DNA of 64,000 bases, from positions 3,596,001 to 3,660,000 of the forward strand of contig NZ_CP050145.1 of the NCBI RefSeq assembly GCF_016767715.1, written 5' to 3'. The notes beneath the pieces were generated by a model. The model ran no database searches and was not told where the DNA came from. It saw only the letters and a program-made list of their open reading frames with translations. Of this stretch, positions 45,904 to 55,363 are shown piece by piece (position 1 is the stretch's first letter; every line of letters starts with the position of its first letter). The stretch is from Mycobacteroides chelonae (GTDB taxonomy: Bacteria > Actinomycetota > Actinomycetes > Mycobacteriales > Mycobacteriaceae). The position numbers and the translations under genes were made by a program.

Positions 45904-46989
45904 TCATGCTCCGGCGTTGCGGACGTAGAGCAGGCGGTCGGAGGCCTCGATGGAATCGACCTCTGGCGCATCCACCCGGTGCAGGGTGCCGTCGCGCACC
46001 ACACCCAAGACGATGTCCGAGAGATGACGCGGCGAACCGCCTACCTCGCTGCGCTCCACCTCGCGTTCGGCGATCGCGAACCCTGCCTCCGGGGTCAGCA
46101 GGTCCTCGATCATCTCGACGACGCGCGGTGTCGAGGTGGCGATGCCGAGCAGCCGTCCCGCCGTTTCCGAGGAGACCACCACCGAGTCGGCACCCGACTG
46201 GCGCAGCAGGTGCACGTTCTCTGCCTCGCGGATCGCGGCGACGATCTTGGCGTTGGGCGCCAACTCACGTGCGGTGAGCGTGACCAGCACCGAGGTATCG
46301 TCCCGGTTGGCGGCCACGATGATCGACTTGGCGTTTTGCACACCGGCGAGCCGCAACACGTCCGATTTGGTAGCGCTGCCACGCACCGTCACCAGGTCTG
46401 CGGCAGCCGCCGAATCCAGGGCCATCTGGTCTTCGTCAACGACCACGATCTCGGCCGGGGTAGCGCCATCGGAGAGCATCGCCTGGACGGCGGTCTTTCC
46501 CTTGGTGCCGTATCCGACGACAACGGTGTGGTTGCGCACGCGGGACCTCCATCGCTGGATCTTGAGTGCTTGACGCGAACGTTCGGTGAGCGCTTCCACC
46601 GTGGTGCCGACCAGAACGATCAGGAACAGCAGCCGCAGCGGCGTGATCACGAGAATGTTCACCAGCCGCGCGCCCTCGGTGTACGGGGTGATGTCGCCGT
46701 AGCCGGTGGTGGAGAGCGAGACGGTCGCGTAATAGAAGCAATCGAGGAAGCTGAGCGGATCGCTTTCCTCCGGGGTGGATGCAACATCGCGGTAGCCGCT
46801 GCGATCGGCGTACACCACGAGCACCGCGGCGAAGAGCGTGCCGACCGCGATGAGGATTCGTTTTCCGATGGCGAGCCATGGGCTGGCGGCGTTCTGCGGG
46901 ATACGCAGGACGCCGACAAGAGCATGGTCTGGCTGTGCGGTCAGCGCCTGGTCGATGCCACGGAACCGCTGGCGAAACTTACCGGCCAT
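45904..46989 (-). CDS. Potassium channel with RCK (TrkA-N) domain (Rv3200c-like)
   Basis: A 361-residue two-TM ion channel. TM1 is at about 42-63, the pore loop carries the filter TTGYGDITP at about 93-101, and TM2 at about 110-130. It continues with a TrkA-N (RCK) domain (HTVVVGYGTKGKTAVQAML) and a C-terminal RCK part. Gating by NAD or ions through RCK is expected. ATG 46989; nudC follows directly. Confidence 0.9.
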   Translation of the reverse strand: MAGKFRQRFRGIDQALTAQPDHALVGVLRIPQNAASPWLAIGKRILIAVGTLFAAVLVVYADRSGYRDVASTPEESDPLSFLDCFYYATVSLSTTGYGDITPYTEGARLVNILVITPLRLLFLIVLVGTTVEALTERSRQALKIQRWRSRVRNHTVVVGYGTKGKTAVQAMLSDGATPAEIVVVDEDQMALDSAAAADLVTVRGSATKSDVLRLAGVQNAKSIIVAANRDDTSVLVTLTARELAPNAKIVAAIREAENVHLLRQSGADSVVVSSETAGRLLGIATSTPRVVEMIEDLLTPEAGFAIAEREVERSEVGGSPRHLSDIVLGVVRDGTLHRVDAPEVDSIEASDRLLYVRNAGA

Positions 46990-47061
46990 ATGCCGATCGC
47001 GTCCGAGTCACCGGTTGCACGGGTGTCAATCTACTCACATGGCGCCCGTCATTCGCGTTGG

Positions 47062-50000
47062 CTAGCGACTTGGCGCCGAAGTTGCCTCCGAAGTCAGCTT
47101 CGCGAGTTCGGTTGCCTGGGGCAGCTCGGGCAGTTCGGCAGGCGCCACCGTGCGCCCCGTCCGCACGTAGTGGAACACCGCGCGCACCCGCGCCGGATCG
47201 ATGTTCTGCAACGCCGCCCAGGCGTGCCGGTACGCGGCCAGCTGCAGGGCTGCGGCTTCCATCTCGGTACCTGACGGCTCATGCCCGGTCTTCCAGTCCA
47301 CCACTGTCCAGATTCCCTCTGTGCTGTTGTCGGGTCCGAACACCGCGTCGATCCGGCCGCGGACGGCGGTCCCGGCGACAGAGATCTCGAACGGCACCTC
47401 GATATCGACGGGCGTGCGATCCGCCCATTCCGAGGCGAGGAAGGCCGACTGCAGGGCCGCGAGATCCTCGGCGTCTTCGAACTCCCCGTAGCCGTCGCCC
47501 GGCAGATCTTCGAAATCGATGAGACGCACCGCTCCGTAGTGGCGCTGCACCCAGAAGTGGAAGGCGGTGCCGCGCCGGGCTTCGAGGTCCGGACGTGTGG
47601 GGCGCGGGCGGGCAAGCCTGCGCGCGAGCGCCTGCGGATCCTGACGCAGCTCGACCAGGCTGGTCACCGAAAGATGCTGAGGAAGAGTCCGTTCCGGACG
47701 ACGATGGGCCTGCTCTCGTTCGCGCAGTAGAGCGTCGACATCGGCGGCCCAGCCGTCGGGATCCTCATCCTCGGCCGGCGCGGCGGTATCGGCGAGCGCC
47801 TCGCGCACCAGCTGCGCCCCTGCTTCGATATCGCCGCGCCTGCCCGCCAGCGGGTCGGCGGGCCATTGCGCCTCAACGGTCTGATCGAGCATGGGGTTGC
47901 GCTCGCCGGCCGCAGGCGCGGGGGCCCATTCCTCGACAATTCCGCACGGGATGCCCTGGGTGATCGCGTCTTCGATGACATCGCGCAGCTCGACCAGAAA
48001 ATCGGACGGCCCCTTGGGTTTGAGTCCGGTCTGGCCCCAGTGGTGTCCGGAGACGAAGAGATGCTCGGCCGACCTGGTGACCGCCACGTACAGCAGTCGG
48101 CGTTCCTCGTCGATCCGGCGAGTGGCCAGGCTGTCCTTGTGTCGCGCGATGGCGTCGGAGAGTTGTTTGCGGTTCGTGATGCCCTCGGTGTCCAGCTGCG
48201 GAACCCCGAAACGATCTCCGAGGGTGGCGCGGTCACCGCGCACCAATGGCGGCAGCTCGGTGGCACTTGTCAGCCAGGTCGGCGCGGCCACACCCGAGGG
48301 AAACACCCCGGCACTCAGATGCGGAACCGCCACCACATCCCATTCCAAACCCTTGGCCGAATGCACGGTCAGAATCTGTACCCTGCCCGGGCTACTCGCG
48401 ACTTCCACCGGCGCGAAGCCTTTTTCGACCTCCCATGCCGCATCCAGGTATTGCAGGAACGCGGCGATCACGCTCACCGGGTCGCTCTGGTCGGCAGCCT
48501 CGGCGAATCCGGCGGCCACATCGGTGAATGCGCGCAGCTGGTCCAGGCCGCTGCTGCGTTGCCCCGCGATGAGCTCGACATCCAGCGCCAACACTCGCTG
48601 CACCTCGCAGATCAGGTCGGTGAGCGGCATACCGAGCCGGGTGCGCAATGCGGTCAGTTCCCGCCGCAAGGCCGTCAGGCGCGTCCAGCCCTCCACCGAA
48701 TACTGTTCGGGTGTACCGGGATCGCTGATGGCATCGGCCAGACACGGTATGTCGGCATTCTCCCCTGCCATGTCGGAGCCGGCGCGACCAAACCCCATCG
48801 CCCGCCGCCACAACACGGCCAGGTCGTGAGCGCCAAGGCGCCATCGCGGGCCGGTCAACACCCGCAGGGCAGCCGGACCCGCGGTCGGGTCCGCGACAAG
48901 ACGAAGCATCGCCACGGTGTCGGCGACCTCAGGAAGACCGAGCAGACCCGTCAAGCCGACCACTTCGACCGGAACACCGTGCGCAGCAAGGACCTCAGCC
49001 ATGGGGGCGGCATCACTGTTGCGGCGGACCAGCACCGCCGACGACGGCGGACGGTTCCCGCCGCGACGTGCCCCCTCGTACACAGAGGCCAGTTTCGTTG
49101 CGACCCATTCGCGTTCGGCGACGATATCGCCGAAGAGCGCGCAGGCGATGTTGCCGGAGGTAGCGTCCGGGCGGGGGCGCAGCGGCCGCACCGCCACCGA
49201 GCGCCGTCGCGCTTCCTCGGACACGGCGTTGGCCAAGTGCAGAGCCTCCGGCGGGTTACGCCAACTGGTGCGCAACTCCCGTGTGGGCGCCGGTGAACCG
49301 TCCGGCAGCGGGAAATCGGTGGTGAATCGGGGCAGGTTCGTCGCCGAGGCGCCCCGCCAGCCATAGATGGACTGGATGGGATCACCCACCGCCGTCAACG
49401 CCAGCTCGGGATCGACGCCGCGCCCGAACAACGACGACAACAGGATGCGCTGAGCATGCCCGGTGTCCTGGTACTCGTCGAGAAGCACTACCCGATAACG
49501 ATCTCGCTGGGTCTGTCCGACGATGGGGTGTTCGGCGGCCAGACGGGCCGACAGCGACATCTGTGCTCCGAAATCGAGGACACCGCGGGCACGCATCTGC
49601 TCCATCAGCTGGGCGACGATCGCGACGAGCTGCGTTCGTTCATGCTGTGTCTCGATCAGACGCAGCAGCCAGGCGCTTGGGCGGCCCTCCCGCTGGTACG
49701 GGCCCGGGGGCAGAGTGTGAATCAGCTGTTCCAGCTCATCGTGCGAGGAGAGCAGATCGGTGGTGTCCACCAGATGTTCGGACAGCTGACCGGCCAGCGC
49801 GAGCACCTGAGCGGTGACCGCGCCGGGCGTCTTCTCCGTGTCCAAATCCCCATCGAAGTCACAGACCAGCCGGAACGCCAGCTGCCACAACTGCGTTTCC
49901 GTCAGCAGCCGCGCGTTGGGCTCCATGGGCAACAGCAATCCATGCTCGCGCAGCAGGTTTCCCGCATAGGCGTGGTACGTGGCGATCACCGGATCGGGCT

Positions 50001-50304
50001 CGTCGGCCCTGACGGGAGCCATGATCCCGCTTCCCGCCAGCCGGGCCAGTCGCGATCTGACCCGGCGCAACAACTGGCCCGCCGCCTTGCGTGTGAAGGT
50101 CAACCCGAGCACTTGGCCAGGGGTGGCATAGCCGTTGGCCACCAACCACACCACCCGCGCGGCCATCGTCTCGGTCTTACCCGCCCCAGCACCCGCGATG
50201 ACCACCATCGGGCCAGGTGGCGCGCCGATGACGGCGGCCTGCTCGTCGGTGGGCTCGAAAAGCCCTAAAGCCCTGGATAGTTCGGAAGGAGAGTAGGTGC
50301 TCAC
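47062..50304 (-). CDS. adnB: AdnB subunit of the AdnAB helicase-nuclease
   Basis: 1080 residues, the AdnB subunit of the double-strand-break end-resection motor of mycobacteria. The N-terminal UvrD-like helicase has Walker A GAGAGKTETMAARV, motif II LLDEYQDTGHAQ and motif VI VAVTRSAEHLFVSG. The C-terminal PD-(D/E)XK nuclease has GRIDAVFG and VVDWKTGHEP (the DxK lysine). The GTG at 50304 overlaps the adnA stop (GTGA). The frame is open further upstream but would lie inside adnA. Confidence 0.95.
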   Translation of the reverse strand: MSTYSPSELSRALGLFEPTDEQAAVIGAPPGPMVVIAGAGAGKTETMAARVVWLVANGYATPGQVLGLTFTRKAAGQLLRRVRSRLARLAGSGIMAPVRADEPDPVIATYHAYAGNLLREHGLLLPMEPNARLLTETQLWQLAFRLVCDFDGDLDTEKTPGAVTAQVLALAGQLSEHLVDTTDLLSSHDELEQLIHTLPPGPYQREGRPSAWLLRLIETQHERTQLVAIVAQLMEQMRARGVLDFGAQMSLSARLAAEHPIVGQTQRDRYRVVLLDEYQDTGHAQRILLSSLFGRGVDPELALTAVGDPIQSIYGWRGASATNLPRFTTDFPLPDGSPAPTRELRTSWRNPPEALHLANAVSEEARRRSVAVRPLRPRPDATSGNIACALFGDIVAEREWVATKLASVYEGARRGGNRPPSSAVLVRRNSDAAPMAEVLAAHGVPVEVVGLTGLLGLPEVADTVAMLRLVADPTAGPAALRVLTGPRWRLGAHDLAVLWRRAMGFGRAGSDMAGENADIPCLADAISDPGTPEQYSVEGWTRLTALRRELTALRTRLGMPLTDLICEVQRVLALDVELIAGQRSSGLDQLRAFTDVAAGFAEAADQSDPVSVIAAFLQYLDAAWEVEKGFAPVEVASSPGRVQILTVHSAKGLEWDVVAVPHLSAGVFPSGVAAPTWLTSATELPPLVRGDRATLGDRFGVPQLDTEGITNRKQLSDAIARHKDSLATRRIDEERRLLYVAVTRSAEHLFVSGHHWGQTGLKPKGPSDFLVELRDVIEDAITQGIPCGIVEEWAPAPAAGERNPMLDQTVEAQWPADPLAGRRGDIEAGAQLVREALADTAAPAEDEDPDGWAADVDALLREREQAHRRPERTLPQHLSVTSLVELRQDPQALARRLARPRPTRPDLEARRGTAFHFWVQRHYGAVRLIDFEDLPGDGYGEFEDAEDLAALQSAFLASEWADRTPVDIEVPFEISVAGTAVRGRIDAVFGPDNSTEGIWTVVDWKTGHEPSGTEMEAAALQLAAYRHAWAALQNIDPARVRAVFHYVRTGRTVAPAELPELPQATELAKLTSEATSAPSR

Positions 50305-53300
50305 GACTGGCACACCGCCTGCCCTTCTGCCTGTGCGGGGCAGCATACGCGTAGCGGGCAGTGCCCGCATCCATCATTGACCCGGGCGATGAACAGCGGC
50401 CCCTTCGTGTTGGCCGCCGCAGTGTGGATGGTGTCACGCCAGGCCTGCTGAGCGGCAGGCGTCAACGGATCCTGATGGCGTTGAGTGGCCCCGTCATCGA
50501 GGTTCGGTTTCGCGACGTACACCAATCGGCCACCACCGGGCTCACCCGCGGGTTGTCCGGCGATGAGACCTTCGGCAGCGGCGACCTGGTAGGTGGCGAG
50601 CTGGGCGTGTTGTTGCGCGTCGTCCTTGGTGGCGGGGCTCTTGCCGGTCTTGATATCGATGACGACGGCGCGTCCCTCGGCGTCACGTTCCAACCGGTCG
50701 ATGCGACCGACCAGCCGCACCTGCGGGTGATCGGCGTGCGTGAGCACTCCGTCGACGCCGATCTCTCGACCAACTTCGGTGAGTTCACCGCGCGTCGCCA
50801 TACGCCACGCGGAAAAGGCCTCCAGCAGTTCATGATGCCTGCGTAGCTCGTTACGCGCATACCACTGTGACTCGAATGACATTGATTCCCAAGCCTTGTC
50901 GAGCTCGCGGTACATGGCCTCGTTATCCGCGGGATGCTCACCGACGAGCGCATGCACCAATGTTCCGAGCGCACGGCGCGGATCGGTCAGATCCGTGCCG
51001 CCATGCCGTTCCAGCAGCCAGCGCAGCGGGCAGGCCATCAGCGTCTCGACATTGGACGGCGACAAGCGGACCGGGCCGTCCTCAGCGTGCCATAGGGGAT
51101 CCTCGCTACTGACATCGGCGAGCCCGTACCAAGACCCGGGGTCTGCGCCGGAAACACCGGCCTCCGCGAGGCGAGCCAGCTGACGCGCCGCCGCGCGACG
51201 ACGGGCATCGCTCACGGTACCCGCGGATGCGGTCACGACGGCCCGCAGTTCGCCGACGAGACTGGCGGTGGTCAAGGTCCGGGACTCCGGCACTCCCGCG
51301 CGATATTCCGGCATCACCCATTGCGGATGCGCGACCATGAGCTCGGTGAGAAAACGGGAGGCCATCGCGGAGCCGCCGCCCACATCGGCATTCTCGTTGT
51401 CGACGGCCGAGACAAGAACGCGGCGAGCCGCCCTGCCCACTGCCAGCAGCAGCAGCCGACGCTCCTCAGCGAGTGCCACCGCCGCCCCGTCGACATACGC
51501 GGCGTGGTCAATGCCCGCCAGCACATCCATCAGCTCCTGGGTGCGCAGCACCCCGCCCCGTGGCGCCGTGTTCGGCCACAGCCCTTCTTGCACACCGGGG
51601 ATCGCGACCACATCCCACTGCCGGCCCACGGCAGCGTGCGCACTGACGATGGAGACCGCGTCGGGCTCACCCGCCGCGCGCTGACCCGCGAGCGCCAACG
51701 ACCGGATGTGGTCGATCAATCCCGTCACTCCGATGCCTGGTGTGCGCGCCACATGTTCGGATGCCAGGTCGAACAGTGCGGACACCGCATCGAGGTCCCG
51801 GTCTGCTTGCGCGCCCAGTGGACCCCCACGTTGCGACAGCCCGTCCCAACGGCGTTGCAGACCCGATCGGATCCAGGCTGCCCACAGCACATCGAGGACG
51901 CCTGCATCAGACGTGATGGCCTCGCGCACAGCGGCGATCACCGCACGCACGCGCCGCAGTGGTGCGGCCTGGATATCGGTGAGCACCCTGAGGCGCGTGT
52001 CTTCGGCGTCCACCAGAACCGAACGCAACAGCGCAGCGCTGTTCGCATCCCCTCCCGCAGCTTCCTCGGCCCGCAACAGTTGGCGGCGTAACCGCCTGAG
52101 CGCTACCGGATCCACGCGCCCGATCGGGCCGGTCACCAATGTCACCGCATCCTCGTCGTTCAGACTGCCTTGCGCACAGGACACCGCCAGCAGCAGCGCA
52201 TGTACGGCTGGAACAGCGGCCACCGGACCGTCGTAGGACTCCGCGTGCACCGGGACGCCGGCCGACTGCAGAGCGCGGCGCAGAGCCGCGCCACTGCGCG
52301 GCACCGACCTGACGACGACCGCCATCTGAGACCACGGCACCCCATCGATCAAGTGGGAGCGTCGCAGCAGGTCGACAACCAGAGATGCCTCCGCGGTTTC
52401 GGTGGGCACGGCGGCAAGACGCACGGCAGCCCCCGGAGCACTCTCCGCCCCCTCGATCACGCGGGCGGGCGAGCTTCCCGGCAGCCGTCTCGCCACCGTG
52501 TTCGCAAGTTCGGCGACCGGTGCCGCGCAGCGATATGAACTGTGAAGTTCGATGGTCGTGGCCCCGTCGTCGGCGCCGGTCTGCAACAGCCGGGCGTCGG
52601 CCCCGCGGAATCCGAACACGGTTTGATTGGGGTCACCGGTGCACACCGACAGCGAGGCGCCCCCCGCCAGCAGTCGCACCAACAGCGCCGCCTGCGGATC
52701 AAGATGCTGGGAATCGTCAACGAGAAGAAGGCCGATCCGATCGCGTTCGGCGGCAAGGATTCCCGGATCGACAGCGAAGATTTCCAGCGCCGATCCCACC
52801 AACTCGGCTGCGCCGAGTGCGGGCACCGTGGCCTGTGGAGCCGCCATCCCCACCGAGGACCGCAGCAGCATGACCTCCTCATACTGTCGCGCAAGGTCGG
52901 CAACCGCGACCCACTCCGGTCGGTTGTGCCGCCGCCCGATAGCGCGAAGGTCTCTGGCGTCCACACCGCGCTCGGTGCACCGCGCCATGAAATCTCGAAC
53001 ACCGGTCGCAAACCCGGCCGTCGTCAGCGCGGGCCGCAGCGAGGCGGGCCAGGAGCCGCCATTGTCTTCAGCGTTGCCGCACAATAAGTCCCGCACAATG
53101 CTGTCCTGTTCGGCAGCGGTGATCAAACGCGGCGGCGGATTGCCCTGACGGGCCGCGTGGGCGGCAAGCATGGCAAAGGCATACGAGTGCACGGTGCGGA
53201 CCATGGGTTCACGGATGGCGATGGTTCCGCGGTGCTCGAACACCGCCGCAGAGATCCGGCTGCGCAGCTCGACGCTGGCCCGGGTGGAACCGGTGAGCAC

Positions 53301-53477
53301 GAGAATGGATTCCGGGCTCGCACCCGCGGCGGTCCGCGCCGCCACGATGTCTACCAGCAGGCTCGTCTTGCCGGTTCCGCTACCGCCGACCACGACGAAC
53401 CGGCCTTGCCGGGCCGGGTCCAGCAGATCTGCCGCCGCACCATCCCACGATCGGGGGGAGGTGGTCGGCGCCAGCAT
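50301..53477 (-). CDS. adnA: AdnA subunit of the AdnAB helicase-nuclease
   Basis: 1058 residues, the AdnA subunit. Helicase part: Walker A VGGSGTGKTSLLVDI (about 30-44), LLVDDSQHLDPQA in motif II (a variant DDSQ rather than DEAQ), CTGDPNQTVFGFRGAD. Nuclease part at the C-terminus: GRIDRLERDAEGRAVVIDIKTGK with the DIKTGK catalytic motif, and the Fe-S cysteines CGHCPLRVCCPA near the end that staple the nuclease. ATG 53477. Immediately upstream of adnB, as in other mycobacteria. Confidence 0.95.
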   Translation of the reverse strand: MLAPTTSPRSWDGAAADLLDPARQGRFVVVGGSGTGKTSLLVDIVAARTAAGASPESILVLTGSTRASVELRSRISAAVFEHRGTIAIREPMVRTVHSYAFAMLAAHAARQGNPPPRLITAAEQDSIVRDLLCGNAEDNGGSWPASLRPALTTAGFATGVRDFMARCTERGVDARDLRAIGRRHNRPEWVAVADLARQYEEVMLLRSSVGMAAPQATVPALGAAELVGSALEIFAVDPGILAAERDRIGLLLVDDSQHLDPQAALLVRLLAGGASLSVCTGDPNQTVFGFRGADARLLQTGADDGATTIELHSSYRCAAPVAELANTVARRLPGSSPARVIEGAESAPGAAVRLAAVPTETAEASLVVDLLRRSHLIDGVPWSQMAVVVRSVPRSGAALRRALQSAGVPVHAESYDGPVAAVPAVHALLLAVSCAQGSLNDEDAVTLVTGPIGRVDPVALRRLRRQLLRAEEAAGGDANSAALLRSVLVDAEDTRLRVLTDIQAAPLRRVRAVIAAVREAITSDAGVLDVLWAAWIRSGLQRRWDGLSQRGGPLGAQADRDLDAVSALFDLASEHVARTPGIGVTGLIDHIRSLALAGQRAAGEPDAVSIVSAHAAVGRQWDVVAIPGVQEGLWPNTAPRGGVLRTQELMDVLAGIDHAAYVDGAAVALAEERRLLLLAVGRAARRVLVSAVDNENADVGGGSAMASRFLTELMVAHPQWVMPEYRAGVPESRTLTTASLVGELRAVVTASAGTVSDARRRAAARQLARLAEAGVSGADPGSWYGLADVSSEDPLWHAEDGPVRLSPSNVETLMACPLRWLLERHGGTDLTDPRRALGTLVHALVGEHPADNEAMYRELDKAWESMSFESQWYARNELRRHHELLEAFSAWRMATRGELTEVGREIGVDGVLTHADHPQVRLVGRIDRLERDAEGRAVVIDIKTGKSPATKDDAQQHAQLATYQVAAAEGLIAGQPAGEPGGGRLVYVAKPNLDDGATQRHQDPLTPAAQQAWRDTIHTAAANTKGPLFIARVNDGCGHCPLRVCCPAQAEGQAVCQS

Positions 53478-53567
53478 GTGCAGATCACAGCACGAGGGTC
53501 TGACAACCGGACCTGACCTGGGTGTCCCGCGCGGAGATCACCCGCGGATCGTGGCAGGATTCCGCGG

Positions 53568-54350
53568 GTGACACCGACGTTGAAGACCCACCGGTACGGC
53601 CCCGACCAACCCGTGCGTCTGGTGGCGTTGCACGGGCTCACCGGGCACGGCAAGCGCTGGGCGCCGCTTCTCGACGAGCACCTCCCCGATGTGCCCACCC
53701 TGACACTGGATCTACTGGGCCACGGGCGCTCCCCCGCACCCGCGCCATGGTCGCTGGAAGCGCATGCCGATGCAGTTGCCGCGGTGCTCGACGAAACGCA
53801 ATCAGGGCCCATTGTGGTGGTGGCGCACTCATTCGGCGGCGCCACCGCGTTGCATCTGGCCGCACGCAGACCCGACCTCGTGAAGTCGCTCGTGCTGCTG
53901 GACCCGGCGATCGGACTGGACGGTGACTGGATGCGTCAGATCGCCGAGCAGATGGTGGCCTATCCGGATTACACCGACCGCGCCGAGGCAAAGTCGGACA
54001 AGGTCGCCGGAGCGTGGTCGGACGTACCGGACCACGTCATCGAGGCAGAACTGGATGAACACCTGATCCAACTGCCGAACGGCCGGTGGGGCTGGCGCAT
54101 GCACCTGCCTGCCGTGGTCACCGCGTGGAGCGAGCTGGCACGCGATATCGCCCTGCCGGACAACATCATTCGCGTTACCCTGTTGCGCGCCACCCGCACC
54201 TCACCGCCCTATGTCACCACCGGACTGCTGGATGCTCTTGCCGCCAAGCTTGGCGACCGGTTCGAGCTGGTAGACGTCGACTGCGACCATATGGTGTCCC
54301 AATCACGACCCACCGAAACCGCCGCCGCGATACGGTCACACCTGGAGTAA
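53568..54350 (+). CDS. lipV: Alpha/beta hydrolase LipV-like (Rv3203)
   Basis: A 260-residue serine hydrolase. Nucleophile elbow VVAHSFGGATALHLA (Ser in AHSFGG), oxyanion LHGLTGHGKRW, and the final His in VDVDCDHMVSQ. GTG 53568. In M. tuberculosis the homologue is a lipase-type esterase; substrate here unknown. The alkyltransferase-like gene follows after two bases. Confidence 0.85.
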   Translation: MTPTLKTHRYGPDQPVRLVALHGLTGHGKRWAPLLDEHLPDVPTLTLDLLGHGRSPAPAPWSLEAHADAVAAVLDETQSGPIVVVAHSFGGATALHLAARRPDLVKSLVLLDPAIGLDGDWMRQIAEQMVAYPDYTDRAEAKSDKVAGAWSDVPDHVIEAELDEHLIQLPNGRWGWRMHLPAVVTAWSELARDIALPDNIIRVTLLRATRTSPPYVTTGLLDALAAKLGDRFELVDVDCDHMVSQSRPTETAAAIRSHLE

Positions 54351-54352
54351 AC

Positions 54353-54649
54353 ATGGCGGCCGTCACCGAAGAACAAGTAGAGCTGGTGCGCTCGCTGGTC
54401 GCGTCGATACCGGCCGGTCGGGTGGCCACGTACGGCGATATCGCCGACGCGGCAGGCCTTTCCAGTGCACGAATCGTCGGATGGATCATGCGAACCGACT
54501 CGGCCGACCTACCCTGGCATCGTGTCATCGGGGCAAGCGGTCGCCCCGCACCTCATATCCGCACCCGACAGCTCGAACTGTTGAGGGCCGAGGGCGTGCT
54601 GGCGGTGGACGGACGAATCGCGTTACGCGACGTCCGCCACGGTTTCTAG
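54353..54649 (+). CDS. Alkyltransferase-like (ATL) DNA-repair protein
   Basis: 98 residues from ATG 54353, the fold of O6-methylguanine-DNA methyltransferase C-domains (GRVATYGDIADAAGLSSARIVGWIM). The acceptor cysteine of PCHRV is replaced by Trp: LPWHRVIGASGRP. ATL proteins flag O6-alkylguanine lesions to nucleotide excision repair without removing the alkyl group, and this Trp form is the known ATL signature. Its start is two bases past the lipV stop. Confidence 0.87.
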   Translation: MAAVTEEQVELVRSLVASIPAGRVATYGDIADAAGLSSARIVGWIMRTDSADLPWHRVIGASGRPAPHIRTRQLELLRAEGVLAVDGRIALRDVRHGF

Positions 54650-55363
54650 CCCACCCGGCACCGCCGCCGAAGCAAATCGGCGCACCAGGAGATTCACAAT
54701 CTCGGGATGCACACCCAACGGCTGTGCGACACCATCGGCGCCGCACGCAGCCAGGCGCTCCTGAAACAGACCTTGCGCCAACAGATACGACGCGATGAAG
54801 ACGCGCCGACCGGTCGCACGCGCTGCTGCGACCATGTCGGGCACCCGCGGTTCGCCCGTGGCGACATAGCCCACCCTGACGGGGCCGGTGTGATGCGCCA
54901 GCATGTTCGCCGCGGTGTGCACCTCATGGCGAGCCCGGGGATCGGAAGACCCTGCCGCCGCGAGCACCACCGCGTCACCATGACGCCACCCGGCCTCGCG
55001 CAGCCGCTCGGCCATCACACTGGCCAGCACCGGATCGGGCCCCAATGTTTGGGTCACCGCGACATTGGGATGTCCACTCAGCTCAACATGCTGCGGAATA
55101 TCTTGGTGCACATGGTATCCCGATGCCAGAAAGGCCGGAACCAAGACCGCGGGACCTTCGATCGTCGACAGCACCTCTGACGGGGTAGGACCCAGCACGT
55201 CGACGAATGCGGTGCGCACCGCACCTATGCGCAGCGACACCGCCTCGGCGAGCGCCGCGATGTTCTCCACGCCGGCGGCCGAACGCGTTCCATGCGCGAC
55301 CAAGACGTATTCGACAGCGGACGAACCGCATGTGCGAAGACCGTCATCCATGGCATTCCCCAA
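54623..55363 (-). CDS. Sirohydrochlorin chelatase-like protein (CbiX/SirB-type)
   Basis: 246 residues with two chelatase-like halves. Each half begins in an alpha/beta style (VEYVLVAHGTRSAAGVENIAALAEAV; VRVGYVATGEPRVPDMVAAARATG). The catalytic His of VAHGT is at about residue 24 and a second His region is YHVHQDIPQHVE. It inserts iron into sirohydrochlorin to give siroheme, the cofactor of NirB. It overlaps the hemD stop by 20 bases and is the last gene of the nitrite operon. ATG 55351 is a shorter alternative. Confidence 0.83.
   Translation of the reverse strand: MGNAMDDGLRTCGSSAVEYVLVAHGTRSAAGVENIAALAEAVSLRIGAVRTAFVDVLGPTPSEVLSTIEGPAVLVPAFLASGYHVHQDIPQHVELSGHPNVAVTQTLGPDPVLASVMAERLREAGWRHGDAVVLAAAGSSDPRARHEVHTAANMLAHHTGPVRVGYVATGEPRVPDMVAAARATGRRVFIASYLLAQGLFQERLAACGADGVAQPLGVHPEIVNLLVRRFASAAVPGGLETVADVA

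Noticed and set aside
47866..49296. 476-residue frame antisense to adnB
   Set aside because: Helicase motifs on the other strand are decisive; the antisense frame is only compositional.
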